The notes: generated by a model from the letters alone, not told the origin. DNA of 64,000 nt from Planctomycetaceae bacterium (GCA_002709225.1 PAQH01000126.1:16189-80188); one strand, 5' to 3'. Shown: positions 8,773-19,010, counted from the first letter of the stretch. Numbers and translations: made by a program.

Positions 8773-8799
8773 ACATCCTGAGCCGCTTTCTCAGGATGT
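8773..8799 (-). other. 10-bp hairpin between kdsC and the LptC/A-like gene
   Basis: A perfect inverted repeat, 8773-8782 with 8790-8799, seven-base loop, lies in the 159-base gap inside the probable kds-lpt operon. No T run follows on either strand, so it is more likely an mRNA stability or processing hairpin than a terminator. Confidence 0.5.
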
Positions 8800-8904
8800 T
8801 GGCGTTGAGTGGAATTGGAGTTGCGGTAGTTGGATCTATCGTGCGGTGTCTACACAGAGCTCGCTTTCCACGAGAAAGCTCACGGAGTGACCTGAACCAA
8901 CGCG

Positions 8905-9435
8905 TTAGCTTTCTTCGATTCCGTATTTAGTGAGAAGTTCTCCCCAGCGCTGTTTGGCCTTCAAGGCGACTTCGATGACTTCGCGGACAGCACCTTGTCC
9001 GCCAGGTGTTGTTGTCACGTAGTCCGCCGCTGCGCGGACCTCCGGGGCGGCATCTGCCACGGCGACCCCCCAGCCGACGTATTGCATGACCGGTAAATCA
9101 GGGAGGTCGTCCCCGATATAACAGACCTGTTCGGCCGCTAAATCCAATTCTTCGAACAGGTCGCAGGCGGCCGGCAGCTTGTCTTCGAAGCCTTGCCGCA
9201 CCGAATCGATTCCTAATTCGTTGGCCCGTAGTTTGACAATGTGGGAAACGCGACCGGTCAACAGCCCGAAACGAAAACCGGCTTGCGTCCAGAGTTTGAT
9301 GCCGAGTCCGTCGCGGGTATGAAAACGTTTCGTTTCGATTCCCTGGTTGTCGTAGATGATGCCGCCGTCAGTTAACACTCCATCGACATCAGAGAGAATG
9401 AAAACGACCTCCTGGGCAGTAGCGGGTGTGCTCAT
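8905..9435 (-). CDS. kdsC: 3-deoxy-D-manno-octulosonate 8-phosphate phosphatase
   Basis: 176-residue HAD-family phosphatase that removes phosphate from Kdo-8-P in the cytoplasm, giving Kdo for the LPS inner core. HAD motif I is SDVDGVLTDG, with Asp16 nucleophile and Asp18; the LLTGR segment and the motif IV-like GDDLPDLPVM are both present. The size and lack of a cap domain match the type C0 KdsC enzymes. The ATG overlaps the stop of the upstream kdsD gene by four bases (ATGA-type junction), so translation is probably coupled. YrbI-like proteins acting on other sialic-acid-type phosphates are similar, but the adjacent kdsD supports Kdo. Confidence 0.93.
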   Translation of the reverse strand: MSTPATAQEVVFILSDVDGVLTDGGIIYDNQGIETKRFHTRDGLGIKLWTQAGFRFGLLTGRVSHIVKLRANELGIDSVRQGFEDKLPAACDLFEELDLAAEQVCYIGDDLPDLPVMQYVGWGVAVADAAPEVRAAADYVTTTPGGQGAVREVIEVALKAKQRWGELLTKYGIEES

Positions 9436-10544
9436 TGGTTTCCCTTTGGAGTCACGACGGCAGGAGGAAACTGAAGGGTACCGGGACGTGTGTCGGGATT
9501 TGAGTTTCCTGGGGGATCCTCCGAGGGTGGTCCGGGTGCCGGCATGGCGCCGACGACGTCGGTAATGTCGAGCATGCCGACCGGTTGGTTGTTGCCGTTG
9601 ACGACGGGGAGCTCGCTGATCTTGTGTTCGACGAGGACAGTGACTGCATCCCTTACGGAGCTGTTGAAGGCAACGGTTCGTGGCGCGGGGGTCATGACGT
9701 GCAGAATCGGTTGGTCGAGTATCTGGTCTTGTCCCGATTCAAGCAGTCTCGCCAGGTCGCTGTCTGTGAACAGGCCCGTCAACGTGCCCGCGGGGCCGGT
9801 CAGCATAATGGCACCGGTACGACGTCCGGGCCGGCTGGTCTGGACGATGATCTCGCGCACCGTTTGTTTTTCGTCGGCGACTCGGCAGGCATCGAGCTTT
9901 CGCATCAGTTCTTCAACCTGTGCTAGTCTGCGCCCTAAACTCCCGGCGGGATGGCGGCGGGCAAAGTCCTCAGCTGAAAAATCGCGGTTGCGGCTGACTA
10001 CCAGCGCGAGCGCATCTCCCATACTGAGCATGGCCGTTGTACTTGTTGTCGGGGCCAGACCAAGACGGCACGCTTCATGCAGATGTCCCAAGTCGAGTAC
10101 CAAGTTCGCAGCTTTCCCAAGCTGGCTTTCAGGGTTTCCGGTCATCGCGATCAAGCAGATGTCGAGCCTGCGCAGTGTCGGTAACAGCCGTAGCACTTCT
10201 TCTGTTTCTCCACTGAACGAGAGCGCCAGCACGAGGTCGCCGCGGGTAATCTTGCCGAGGTCGCCATGGACGGCCTCGGCAGGATGTAGGAAGTGGCTAG
10301 GGGTGCCAGTCGACGCCAGGGTGGCACAAATTTTCTGGGCGATCAGACCGGCTTTACCCATGCCTAGCAGGATGACATTTCCGCGACATGCCGATATCTG
10401 GTCCGTGGCGTCCAGGAAATCGTCGGAAAGCTGGTCGGCCAAATGGACCACTGCCTGCCCCTCGGTGCGCAGGATCTCCGAGGCATAACGCAGTTGTTCG
10501 AACCGGTTGAAGCCTGATTTGAGCGCAGGAGCTTCCATACTCAT
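9432..10544 (-). CDS. kdsD: D-arabinose-5-phosphate isomerase (SIS + two CBS domains)
   Basis: Converts ribulose 5-phosphate to arabinose 5-phosphate, the first committed step of Kdo synthesis. 370 residues from the ATG at 10544, which has AAGGA seven bases upstream; a longer open frame to 10709 has a poor composition and no site. The SIS domain (about 40-190) shows GMGKAGLIAQKI, the sugar-phosphate loop SFSGETEEV and the HPAEAVHGDLG segment carrying the key His. Two CBS repeats follow (about 200-330), with PVGMLDITD at the end of the second. A Pro-rich tail of about 30 residues closes the protein. It is the first gene of a kdsD-kdsC-lpt-like cluster. Confidence 0.93.
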   Translation of the reverse strand: MSMEAPALKSGFNRFEQLRYASEILRTEGQAVVHLADQLSDDFLDATDQISACRGNVILLGMGKAGLIAQKICATLASTGTPSHFLHPAEAVHGDLGKITRGDLVLALSFSGETEEVLRLLPTLRRLDICLIAMTGNPESQLGKAANLVLDLGHLHEACRLGLAPTTSTTAMLSMGDALALVVSRNRDFSAEDFARRHPAGSLGRRLAQVEELMRKLDACRVADEKQTVREIIVQTSRPGRRTGAIMLTGPAGTLTGLFTDSDLARLLESGQDQILDQPILHVMTPAPRTVAFNSSVRDAVTVLVEHKISELPVVNGNNQPVGMLDITDVVGAMPAPGPPSEDPPGNSNPDTRPGTLQFPPAVVTPKGNQ

Positions 10545-11910
<1,366 letters not shown>

Positions 11911-12188
11911 GGGCTGACGATTCTTGATGCGGAGTAGGCTTGAACACAGCTGGGCGCGACCGTCCGGCGTTGCTGCCTCATGGTGCGCAATGTTCGCCTC
12001 GCCGGTAGGCCTGCGGTGGGGCTGCCCCACGGGTTCGGTCGTACAAATGGGATTGACACCGCCTTGTCTCGGGTTTCATAATCCCGCCGCGCTGGTGGGG
12101 CGTGCGGTCGGAGTCGTGGGAGGTAGCCCAGCAACAGCGCCTTCAGTCGGTCCTGCGTAGAAGCGTAATTCCCACGTGAAGAGACGTG

Positions 12189-12920
12189 ATGAGGCAGCCA
12201 CTTTCTTTTCAGTCGGCCAAGCGGACGGTTGCCAGCGGCGTCTGGCAGGCTGGCGCGGCGGGAATACGGACTGGCAGCAAAGCTGTTGCTTTAGGCCAGA
12301 CGCACAGCTGTTATTGTGGTCCGTTGCACTACGAGTCCGATTACGCGTATCCCGTTTTCGTGTGGCTGCATGGGCCGGGCGCAAACGAACACCAATTGCA
12401 GCGCGTCATGCCATTGCTGAGCACACGCAATTATGTGGGTGTCGGGATACGTGGCGATGTTTGTTTGCAGCGTGGAGCAGGTTACGATTGGTCTTTAGCC
12501 GCGCGCCGGTTGCCTCGGGTGGTCGACTGTATCATGACGGCGGTGAATGCGGTTGGGCAACGCTACCATGTCAACTCCCAGCGGGTATTTTTGGCCGGTT
12601 TGGGAACAGGCGGCGCTGCTGCACTACAGGTTGGCTTACGTCATCCCGAAGAATTTGCGGGTGTGATTTCCTTAGGTGACGCCGGTCTCGCGGAACGCAT
12701 GCCGCCTTTGCAGTCGGATGGCTTGCGCGGTTTTCCGGTCCTGGTTGCCAGGCAACGGGGATCCCAACAAGCGGTGCGTTCCGAGGACTTGCTGTCGCAG
12801 GCCGCTGGAATCGATTGCACGGTGTGCGAAACGCCACGGCCGGTGAGTATCACGGAATCGCTTTTCGGTGGTGTAAACGCTTGGATTATGGCCCGCGCGG
12901 CGCGTCATCTGATCCGGTGA
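12189..12920 (+). CDS. Alpha/beta-hydrolase-like protein lacking the nucleophile Ser
   Basis: 243 residues from ATG 12189, with a GAAGAG site upstream. The fold resembles PHB-depolymerase/carboxylesterase proteins: VFVWLHGPGANEHQ (about 56-69) is the oxyanion strand region, and VFLAGLGTGGAAAL (133-146) is the nucleophile elbow. In active enzymes the elbow is GxSxGG. Here the centre position is Gly139, so the usual Ser is missing. The downstream strand (VISLGDAGL) and FPVLVARQRGS are as expected for the fold, but a C-terminal catalytic His is not obvious. It is probably a pseudo-enzyme or binding protein (inference). It has no cotranscribed neighbour. Confidence 0.7.
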   Translation: MRQPLSFQSAKRTVASGVWQAGAAGIRTGSKAVALGQTHSCYCGPLHYESDYAYPVFVWLHGPGANEHQLQRVMPLLSTRNYVGVGIRGDVCLQRGAGYDWSLAARRLPRVVDCIMTAVNAVGQRYHVNSQRVFLAGLGTGGAAALQVGLRHPEEFAGVISLGDAGLAERMPPLQSDGLRGFPVLVARQRGSQQAVRSEDLLSQAAGIDCTVCETPRPVSITESLFGGVNAWIMARAARHLIR

Positions 12921-13264
12921 GTTCCGATCTGAGCGTGGTAGCTGATACCGTTTCAGTCGGGGCCTGTTCACGCTAGCGGGGTAGTTGTCCCAGCGTAAAT
13001 GTAGAGCCTGCGGAACGCGCGGTAAGGGGTTGGAGAAACGCCGGGCTCGCGAGCTTGGGTGATTGGTTTGCGGCGGATGATTGTGAAGATCCACATTGAC
13101 AGTCAGACGGAAGTGACGCTACAAACCTCCAGTTTTTGGGGGGCGGGAATGTCTTCGGAGGGGAGGCTCGGGTCCGTCTTGGTGGCGGAGCGGACATGAG
13201 TGTCAAAGTAAACCGTCAAACCTGATTTACAGGACTTCCTGCCGCGGCAGAAGAGGTTTCTATT
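12921..13264. other. Intergenic gap
   Basis: About 340 bases without a supported gene. The kinase-type dimerisation (HisKA) region that would normally precede the ATPase domain at 13265 is not visible here in any frame. Confidence 0.4.
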
Positions 13265-13786
13265 GTGTATGTCTTTCCTGGTGTAGGTGCCCAACGCGAA
13301 GAGGTTTGCTGGCGTTTTCCCGTTCGGGAACTCGTCGAAGAGGTCTGCCAGAATCTCGCCACGCGGTTGTCGATGCAGCGCGCCGTGTTGCATGTTGAGG
13401 TGCCTCCGGAAATTGCGCTTGTGGCGGACCGAGAGTTGCTCTTTCAAGCTATCGAAACGCTCGTTGAGGGTTGGTTAAACGTCACCGAGGATGGTGGGCA
13501 TTTGACGATTGGCGCGTTTCCTGGACCGTTTGGTTTGGAGATCGAATTGGCTGTCGATGGCCCTGGTCTCGACAGTGGCAATCTCCAGGAACTATTTATG
13601 CCCGCTGTAAACTCGCTGGTTATGCCCGCTGTAAACCCGCTGGATCAAACCGTCACGCCAACCTTCAACACCGTTCGAGAAGTCCTCGAATTGCATCACG
13701 GCTACCTTGAAGTTGGCGAGGATTCAAGGGGGCGCGGAGCGGTTACGTTGATTATTCCGGACCGTGATCTGGAGTCCGCCGACTGA
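13265..13786 (+). CDS. Stand-alone degenerate GHKL (HATPase_c) domain protein
   Basis: 173 residues from GTG 13265, with AGAGG eight bases upstream and an in-frame stop about 40 bases before it, so no longer form exists. The order of elements is that of a histidine-kinase ATPase domain: VRELVEEVCQNLATRL, then VVADREL-like VADRELLFQAIETLV, an acidic GPGLDS loop (cf. G1 box DxGxG) and a C-terminal VLELHHGYLEVGEDSRGRGAVTLIIP (G2-like). The N-box Asn expected near ELLFQAIETLVEGW is not seen, and no phospho-acceptor His domain is present. A 24-bp in-frame duplication (about 13597-13644) encodes MPAVNxL twice. It lies just before fliF, where sensor kinases often precede planctomycete flagellar genes (context inference). 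Confidence 0.6.
   Translation: MYVFPGVGAQREEVCWRFPVRELVEEVCQNLATRLSMQRAVLHVEVPPEIALVADRELLFQAIETLVEGWLNVTEDGGHLTIGAFPGPFGLEIELAVDGPGLDSGNLQELFMPAVNSLVMPAVNPLDQTVTPTFNTVREVLELHHGYLEVGEDSRGRGAVTLIIPDRDLESAD
13597..13644 (+). repeat. 24-bp tandem duplication inside the GHKL gene
   Basis: Two head-to-tail copies of a 24-base unit beginning TATGCCCGCTGTAAAC, differing at one base, encode MPAVNSLV and MPAVNPLD. The phase keeps the frame. Confidence 0.8.
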
Positions 13787-14087
13787 AGCCAGCCGTTGGG
13801 CGAGCGGTGCTGGAAAGCCTGTCGAGGACGCTGGGAACGTTTCTTGATTGGATTCGCTCAGGCGCACGCATCCATGGCGGTCCCGCCGGCCGTTCCGAGT
13901 GCTTGCCAGTGTTCTTGCGGATTTGAGATGTTTTCCTGTTGCTGTGTGACTGGTATTCGAGGAATATCCGCGTTCCATCGACGGTGGCCAGTGAGGTGCG
14001 ACGGTGGCGAGTGAGGTGATCGGATCGTGGAGTATCGCTCCCGATCGGGTAGGAGCGACTTTCGGATTGAATCGTTGAGAAGACGCG
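13787..14087. other. Gap upstream of fliF with a 20-bp tandem repeat
   Basis: A 301-base gap. It holds two adjacent copies of a 20-base unit (13979-13998 and 13999-14018; CGACGGTGGC then AGTGAGGTG, one mismatch) about 70 bases before fliF. flgB, flgC and fliE, which often sit here, are not present. Confidence 0.6.
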
Positions 14088-15659
14088 ATGGAATTGTTGC
14101 AACAGACCAGCACCAAGCTAGTCAACGGACTGCGCGAAATGACCGCCACGGCACGTACAGCGTTGGCGATTGTCGCGTTGCTGTTCGTGGCGGGAGCGGT
14201 CCTGTTGATCCGTGGTCGCGATGCCAGGACGGATCACTATTTATTGGGTGGCCGGGCTTTCCAACCTGCTGAATTGGCACGTATAGAGACTGCTTTTTCA
14301 ACGGCCGGATTAAATGACTACGTTATTCGTGAGAAACGGATTTGCATTCCGCTCAAACATCGCAACGAATACCTAGCGGCTCTGGATCGGGGTCACGCTT
14401 TACCAGCCGAGATTGGCGATGTGTTTGATGAAGTTGCCCGGAATGACAGTTGGTTTGAATCGAGTGAACAGCGGCAATTGAAGGTCCTGGCGGGCCTGGA
14501 AAGGCAGGCCTCCCAGCTGTTTTCCGAGATGGAAGGTATCGAACGCGCTGTGGTGAAGTTCGGTGAGATGAATCAAGGCGCGTTTGCGAGACGTTCAAAG
14601 CGCAGCGCTACTGTCGCGTTGCGGTTGGCAGCTGGTGCCGAACTTGAGCTGCCTCAAGTCAGAGCGATCCAGAATTCCCTTACTGGTTTTGGCGTCGCTG
14701 CAGAGAATGTTGCCGTATTTGATCTGGAGGGCGGGGTGACCTACCTGGGGCAGGAGCATGCGCAACCTTTCGAGACAGGGAGCCGAATCTATACGGCGGC
14801 ACAATCGCTGCACGAAAAACGACTTACTGCCCGGATCCGAACGATGCTCTCACAGTATCCCGGTGTTCAAGTGGGCGTGCATGTGCAACTGCGCAGTGAT
14901 GGTGCATCTCAAACCGCCATCGTTGCAACGGATCGAGGGGTTTCGCAACGCGACACGCCAGGTGAACTGGATGGTGAACCGACTGGCAGTGTTCTGACCC
15001 ACGCACGTCTGCGGCAGGTTTCCCGGGCGGCCTCAGCGATGGCGGAGGGTGCTAAGCAGTCGCAAACAACTGGGATGCGGTGGGTGCCGGATCGTGTAAC
15101 CGCATCGATTAGTTTGCCCCGGAGTTATTTTCATTGGCGCTGGCGGCACGAGCAAATCAATGGGCGGTCACCGGAGGCGGCAAACCGCAGTCCCACCGTG
15201 GGGGAATTGCGGCGCGTACTGGAGGCCACGAGCGCCGAAATCAGTCCCCGCGTTGCGAATCTTCTACCACCCTGTGAAAACCCGGCGGATCGAATTGCCC
15301 AGGTGGACGTAGGGATGCATCCAGACCCTGAGACCGCTGCGGCGCCGGCGCCAGCAGGAGCGGTCTGGCATTCCGTAAGCTGGGTGCCATTAGCAGGTTG
15401 GGTAGGAGTCGGGGCGCTCGGGTGCTTGCTCTGGGGAGCGGCTCGGCAGTGGGGTGCAAGTCGCGACGCAGCGTTTGCCACAACGGTTGATCCAACTGCG
15501 GATGAGAAGTCGCCAGTGATCCAGCCTGAGAGCTACAGCAATCAGGCCGCGGAAGTTGGCGGGACAGGACAGGTTTTCAGAGAGCTGGAGGCACGGATCG
15601 ATTCGGATCGGGACGCCGCGGTCCGGGTGTTGCGTAACTGGGTCGAGTCGGCGGCCTGA
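14088..15659 (+). CDS. fliF: Flagellar MS-ring protein FliF (divergent)
   Basis: 523 residues, inner-membrane ring that houses the flagellar export gate. TM1 (about 23-42, ALAIVALLFVAGAVLLI), a periplasmic region with the ring-building segment around ASQLFSEMEGIERAVVKF (about 145-165), then TM2 (about 430-452) and a cytoplasmic tail ending VFRELEARIDSDRDAA then VLRNWVES, which matches the FliG-binding C-terminus of FliF. The periplasmic part is much diverged and lacks the usual NYEID-type motif. First gene of a rightward fliF-G-H-I-J run; the gap to fliG is 34 bases, so they are cotranscribed. Confidence 0.85.
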   Translation: MELLQQTSTKLVNGLREMTATARTALAIVALLFVAGAVLLIRGRDARTDHYLLGGRAFQPAELARIETAFSTAGLNDYVIREKRICIPLKHRNEYLAALDRGHALPAEIGDVFDEVARNDSWFESSEQRQLKVLAGLERQASQLFSEMEGIERAVVKFGEMNQGAFARRSKRSATVALRLAAGAELELPQVRAIQNSLTGFGVAAENVAVFDLEGGVTYLGQEHAQPFETGSRIYTAAQSLHEKRLTARIRTMLSQYPGVQVGVHVQLRSDGASQTAIVATDRGVSQRDTPGELDGEPTGSVLTHARLRQVSRAASAMAEGAKQSQTTGMRWVPDRVTASISLPRSYFHWRWRHEQINGRSPEAANRSPTVGELRRVLEATSAEISPRVANLLPPCENPADRIAQVDVGMHPDPETAAAPAPAGAVWHSVSWVPLAGWVGVGALGCLLWGAARQWGASRDAAFATTVDPTADEKSPVIQPESYSNQAAEVGGTGQVFRELEARIDSDRDAAVRVLRNWVESAA

Positions 15660-15693
15660 TCATGCGGAATCCTAGTAGAGGGAGCACTCAAGG

Positions 15694-16857
15694 ATGAGCA
15701 GCTCGCACACGTCGTTGCGTCGTGCGGCGATTTTGCTGACTAGTTTGCCTGCCGGCGAATTAGACGCATTCTTGGCTGAGTTAGACGAAGCCTCGCAAGC
15801 AAGATTGCGAACCGCGGTTGAGCGATTAGAGAACGTGCCGAGTGATGAGCAGTGCCGGGTCATCGAAGAATTTCTGACGGCGTTGGAGTCGGAAGTCCAA
15901 GCTGCGGGGACATCTTCGGAGGCCGTCGGGACTGTGCGGGTCGGACCGTCCGAAACGAGTGGTGACGCGGCTAGTGGTTTACACGTTGGTGCGGCTCGAT
16001 TCGGTTTCCTGAGTGAGACGCCAGTGGAATCCCTGGCTCGTCTGCTTGTCAAGGAACAACCACAGACGGTGGCTGTGGTCGCGGCGCATCTGCCTGTGGA
16101 ACGAGTGGTCGACTTGCTGAAACGATTGCCGGCAGCTTTCCGCGCCAGCGTGTTGCAGCGGCTGGCTACCTTTGACGATGTCGATGTCGAGTCGGTGCAG
16201 GCAATTGAGCAGGAGATGGAGCTGCTCCTCGTTGAGGCTCAGGCGACTTTTCCGGAGCCACCTGTGGGCTTGACCACAGTTCGGCGCATTCTGGCGGCAG
16301 CGGGAACACAGGAGTCACTGCAGTGGGTCAACGAGCTGGCCGGGGAGGATGGCGCACTTGCCGAACACCTGGAAGATGAGATGCCAGCGGAGCGGAGGCA
16401 AGAACCGGAGAATGGCAGTGGCTTGAGTAGTTTGACACCGTCCAACGCGGGCAGCGCAGGGGGCCAGAAAACGGCGGACAGGTTGGCGGTCCAGACCCGC
16501 AAAGTCCTTGTCGAAGACAAGGTGGTGGTTCCCCAGCCGGTACCTTCCAGATTGCTCGCATTTGCGGATTTGGAGTACCTCGATGACGAGGCCTTGGCGC
16601 GTGTGCTGCAGGACTGTGATCCGCATACGATCATGCTGGCTTTGGCATGTGCGCGTCAGTCGTTCGTCACGCGCCTGGTAAAGCAGCTTCCCGGACGCGA
16701 ATCACGTGAACTTCAAAAGCGTCTACGCAGCGTTGGTCCCTTGTTGCTCTCCGACGTAGAGACGGCGCAGCAGCGGCTTGCGGAGGCTGCGAATGAGCTG
16801 GCCGCGCGGGGGGAGATAGTAGTGCAGATGAAAAGGCATCTGCTGACGATGGCGTGA
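15694..16857 (+). CDS. fliG: Flagellar motor switch protein FliG
   Basis: 387 residues, part of the C-ring, coupling FliF to the stator torque. ATG 15694 has GGGAG nine bases upstream. The N-terminal domain (about 5-75) starts RRAAILLTSLPAGELDAFL, like FliG-N. The middle domain begins LARLLVKEQPQTVAVVAAHLP (about 113-133), the hallmark of FliG-M. An extended acidic linker (about 220-275) precedes the C-terminal domain FADLEYLDDEALARVLQDCD and LLLSDVETAQQRL (about 287-365), the torque-generating part. The linker is longer than in enteric FliG. Confidence 0.9.
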   Translation: MSSSHTSLRRAAILLTSLPAGELDAFLAELDEASQARLRTAVERLENVPSDEQCRVIEEFLTALESEVQAAGTSSEAVGTVRVGPSETSGDAASGLHVGAARFGFLSETPVESLARLLVKEQPQTVAVVAAHLPVERVVDLLKRLPAAFRASVLQRLATFDDVDVESVQAIEQEMELLLVEAQATFPEPPVGLTTVRRILAAAGTQESLQWVNELAGEDGALAEHLEDEMPAERRQEPENGSGLSSLTPSNAGSAGGQKTADRLAVQTRKVLVEDKVVVPQPVPSRLLAFADLEYLDDEALARVLQDCDPHTIMLALACARQSFVTRLVKQLPGRESRELQKRLRSVGPLLLSDVETAQQRLAEAANELAARGEIVVQMKRHLLTMA

Positions 16858-16901
16858 TGGGCTGTGAGTCTTGCCCATCTTGTGGTTCCTAGGAGCGGTT
16901 C

Positions 16902-17546
16902 GTGAAGTACACAATGATTGAAGTCATCAAATCACCGGATCTCGCGCCGCTCGGCGAACGGCTTGCACCATTCGAGTTTGCAGCCCAGTCGTGGCATGCC
17001 GGAGAGGCACGCCGCGTGGCCCGACGTCGTGCGGCACGGATATTGTGGTCGGCCCGGGCTCGGGCGTCGCATATTCGAGATAATGCCGTGCGCGCCTCAC
17101 AACGTTTGCAGGAAGATCAATTGGAGCAGCAGACGGAGACTGCCATTAGCAGTTTGGTAAAGGCAGCGGCTGAGATGGGTGAGCAACGCGAAGTCTGGAA
17201 AGGTGATTGGGAGGCGCAGTTGCTCCCCTTGGCAATTGCCATTGCCGAACGGCTTGTCCGCCGCGAGTTGCAATGTTCTACCGATATTCCGTTGGCTTGG
17301 ATTCGTGAGGCGTTGGATTTAGTTAGTGGTAACGGACCGTTGCGGTTGCGTGTGAATCCCGACGATTTGCGTGCGCGGCGGGGAAGCATTGAAGAACTGT
17401 TGATTCAACAGGGCCTCACTGAAATTGTGGAGTTGGTGGTTGACGATGAGGTATCCGCTGGAGGGTGTCTGGTGGAGACCGCGACCGGGAGTATTGACCA
17501 ATGTTTGGAGACGCAGATGAAACGTCTCGAAGAGGAGTTGGTGTGA
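16902..17546 (+). CDS. fliH: Flagellar export stator protein FliH-like
   Basis: 214 residues from GTG 16902 (AGGAG six bases upstream). An Ala/Arg/Gln-rich coiled-coil N-terminal half (about 40-110) is followed by LLPLAIAIAERLVRRELQ, the FliH/YscL/ATP-synthase-delta-like motif, and a C-terminal region VELVVDDEVSAGGCLVET (about 174-195) typical of FliH and SctL. It regulates and anchors the FliI ATPase at the export gate. It is located between fliG and fliI, as expected. Confidence 0.85.
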   Translation: MKYTMIEVIKSPDLAPLGERLAPFEFAAQSWHAGEARRVARRRAARILWSARARASHIRDNAVRASQRLQEDQLEQQTETAISSLVKAAAEMGEQREVWKGDWEAQLLPLAIAIAERLVRRELQCSTDIPLAWIREALDLVSGNGPLRLRVNPDDLRARRGSIEELLIQQGLTEIVELVVDDEVSAGGCLVETATGSIDQCLETQMKRLEEELV

Positions 17547-17645
17547 GTGCCGCCTGTTGGTCGCGGCGACGCGAAAAGAGGGGATTGGTGAACCGGCGGC
17601 TCCGGTGGAAGTGACAAGCGAAATGCTTGGGGTAGGGTGTGGAGT

Positions 17646-19010
17646 ATGCGGGATTTGGTGCAACAGGTTGAGCAGACGATTCCCAGTGCGATACGTGGCA
17701 GCGTGATCAGTACCGCAGGGATGACTGCTGAGGTTGCCGGATTTCCGGTTCCAGTGGGTGCGCAGGTCAGTATCGAACGTCTTTCTGGCGATCCTCTGGC
17801 TGGCGAAGTAATCGGTTTTCGTTCACAAGTTACTCGTATTGCGCCCTTCGGCAAAATGGATGGAATCCGTTACGGCGCTGCGGTACGTCTGACACAGACA
17901 CATCGTAGGCTCAAGGTTGGGCCGCGATTATTGGGGCGCGTGCTGGATGCGTTAGGGGAATGCCGAGACGGGCAGCCGGCACCACGTCTGACATCTCGTG
18001 TACAACCCGATCAAATCGCGCCGGACACCGTAGATCGGCAGCCCACCAGGCGGCCTTTGTCGACGGGCATTCGCGCCATTGATGCGTTTCTGACCTGTGG
18101 ATTGGGGCAACGGCTGGGAGTGTTTGCTGGCGCTGGTGTCGGCAAAAGCCTGTTGCTTGGCATGCTGGTAAGGCAGGCCCAAGCGGATGTCGTTGTCGTA
18201 GCATTGATTGGGGAACGTGGACGGGAGGTCACCGATTTTCTTGAGCGAGAGCTTGATCCGGAAGTCAGGGCGCGCAGTGTGGTTGTGGTTGCAACTAGTG
18301 ATGAGCCGGCAATTCGGCGCGTCCAGGCCGCACAGACGGCAACCGCCATCGCCGAACATTTTCGGGACACGGGAAAGCACGTTTTGTTGGTGATGGATTC
18401 GCTAAGTCGATTCGCCTCGGCGCAGCGTGAAATTGGTTTGGCGAATGGTGAACCGCCGACCACACGCGGTTATCCACCGTCGGTGTTTGCCCAGTTGCCG
18501 AGACTCGTCGAACGCGCTGGCTGTACCCGCCGCGGTACGATTACCGGGTGTTACGCTGTGTTGGTCGAAGGTGACAATCTCAACGAGCCAGTGAGTGATT
18601 GCGTGCGCTCGTTGCTTGATGGGCACATTGTGCTTTCCCGTGAATTAGCAGCCCGCGGCCATTATCCAGCGATTGATGTGTTGGCTAGTGTCAGCCGGTT
18701 GATGCCTCGTGTCGCCACTCCCGCGCAGCGTGAATCGGCCTCTGTTTTGCGGGGAATGCTGGCGGTCTTAGCGGAATATGAGGATTTGATCGCGATCGGC
18801 GCTTATCGACCGGGAGCCAATCAGAGGCTTGACTCGGCGATTCGCTATCGAGATGAACTCAACCAATTCTTGCGCCAGGGTCTCAGGGTGTGTGCGACGC
18901 CTCGGGAAACCCAAGAGTGGGTCACGCGGCTTACGGAGAAATATTGTGCTGGTTGTCTGCATCCGGACGTGCCAGCAGAGGCGGACGCCATTACGGAATC
19001 AGAGATGTGA
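17646..19010 (+). CDS. fliI: Flagellum-specific export ATPase FliI
   Basis: 454 residues from ATG 17646, with a GGGGTAGGG site upstream. It energises or assists unfolding of flagellar substrates at the export gate, as a hexamer with FliH. Walker A GAGVGKS (162-168), GERGREVTDFL (about 190), Walker B region HVLLVMDSLSRFA, the DCVRSLLDGHIVLSRELA block and the C-terminal FLRQG segment are all present. The type III secretion homologue SctN is similar, but linked fliF, fliG and fliJ support the flagellar assignment. Confidence 0.95.
   Translation: MRDLVQQVEQTIPSAIRGSVISTAGMTAEVAGFPVPVGAQVSIERLSGDPLAGEVIGFRSQVTRIAPFGKMDGIRYGAAVRLTQTHRRLKVGPRLLGRVLDALGECRDGQPAPRLTSRVQPDQIAPDTVDRQPTRRPLSTGIRAIDAFLTCGLGQRLGVFAGAGVGKSLLLGMLVRQAQADVVVVALIGERGREVTDFLERELDPEVRARSVVVVATSDEPAIRRVQAAQTATAIAEHFRDTGKHVLLVMDSLSRFASAQREIGLANGEPPTTRGYPPSVFAQLPRLVERAGCTRRGTITGCYAVLVEGDNLNEPVSDCVRSLLDGHIVLSRELAARGHYPAIDVLASVSRLMPRVATPAQRESASVLRGMLAVLAEYEDLIAIGAYRPGANQRLDSAIRYRDELNQFLRQGLRVCATPRETQEWVTRLTEKYCAGCLHPDVPAEADAITESEM

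Noticed and set aside
9490..10488. 332-codon open frame antisense to kdsD
   Set aside because: It lies fully opposite a strongly supported gene, is Ser/Arg/Pro-rich and has no motif.
17646..19010. Type III secretion ATPase (SctN) instead of FliI
   Set aside because: It is embedded between fliF/fliG/fliH and fliJ; FliG has no counterpart in non-flagellar systems.
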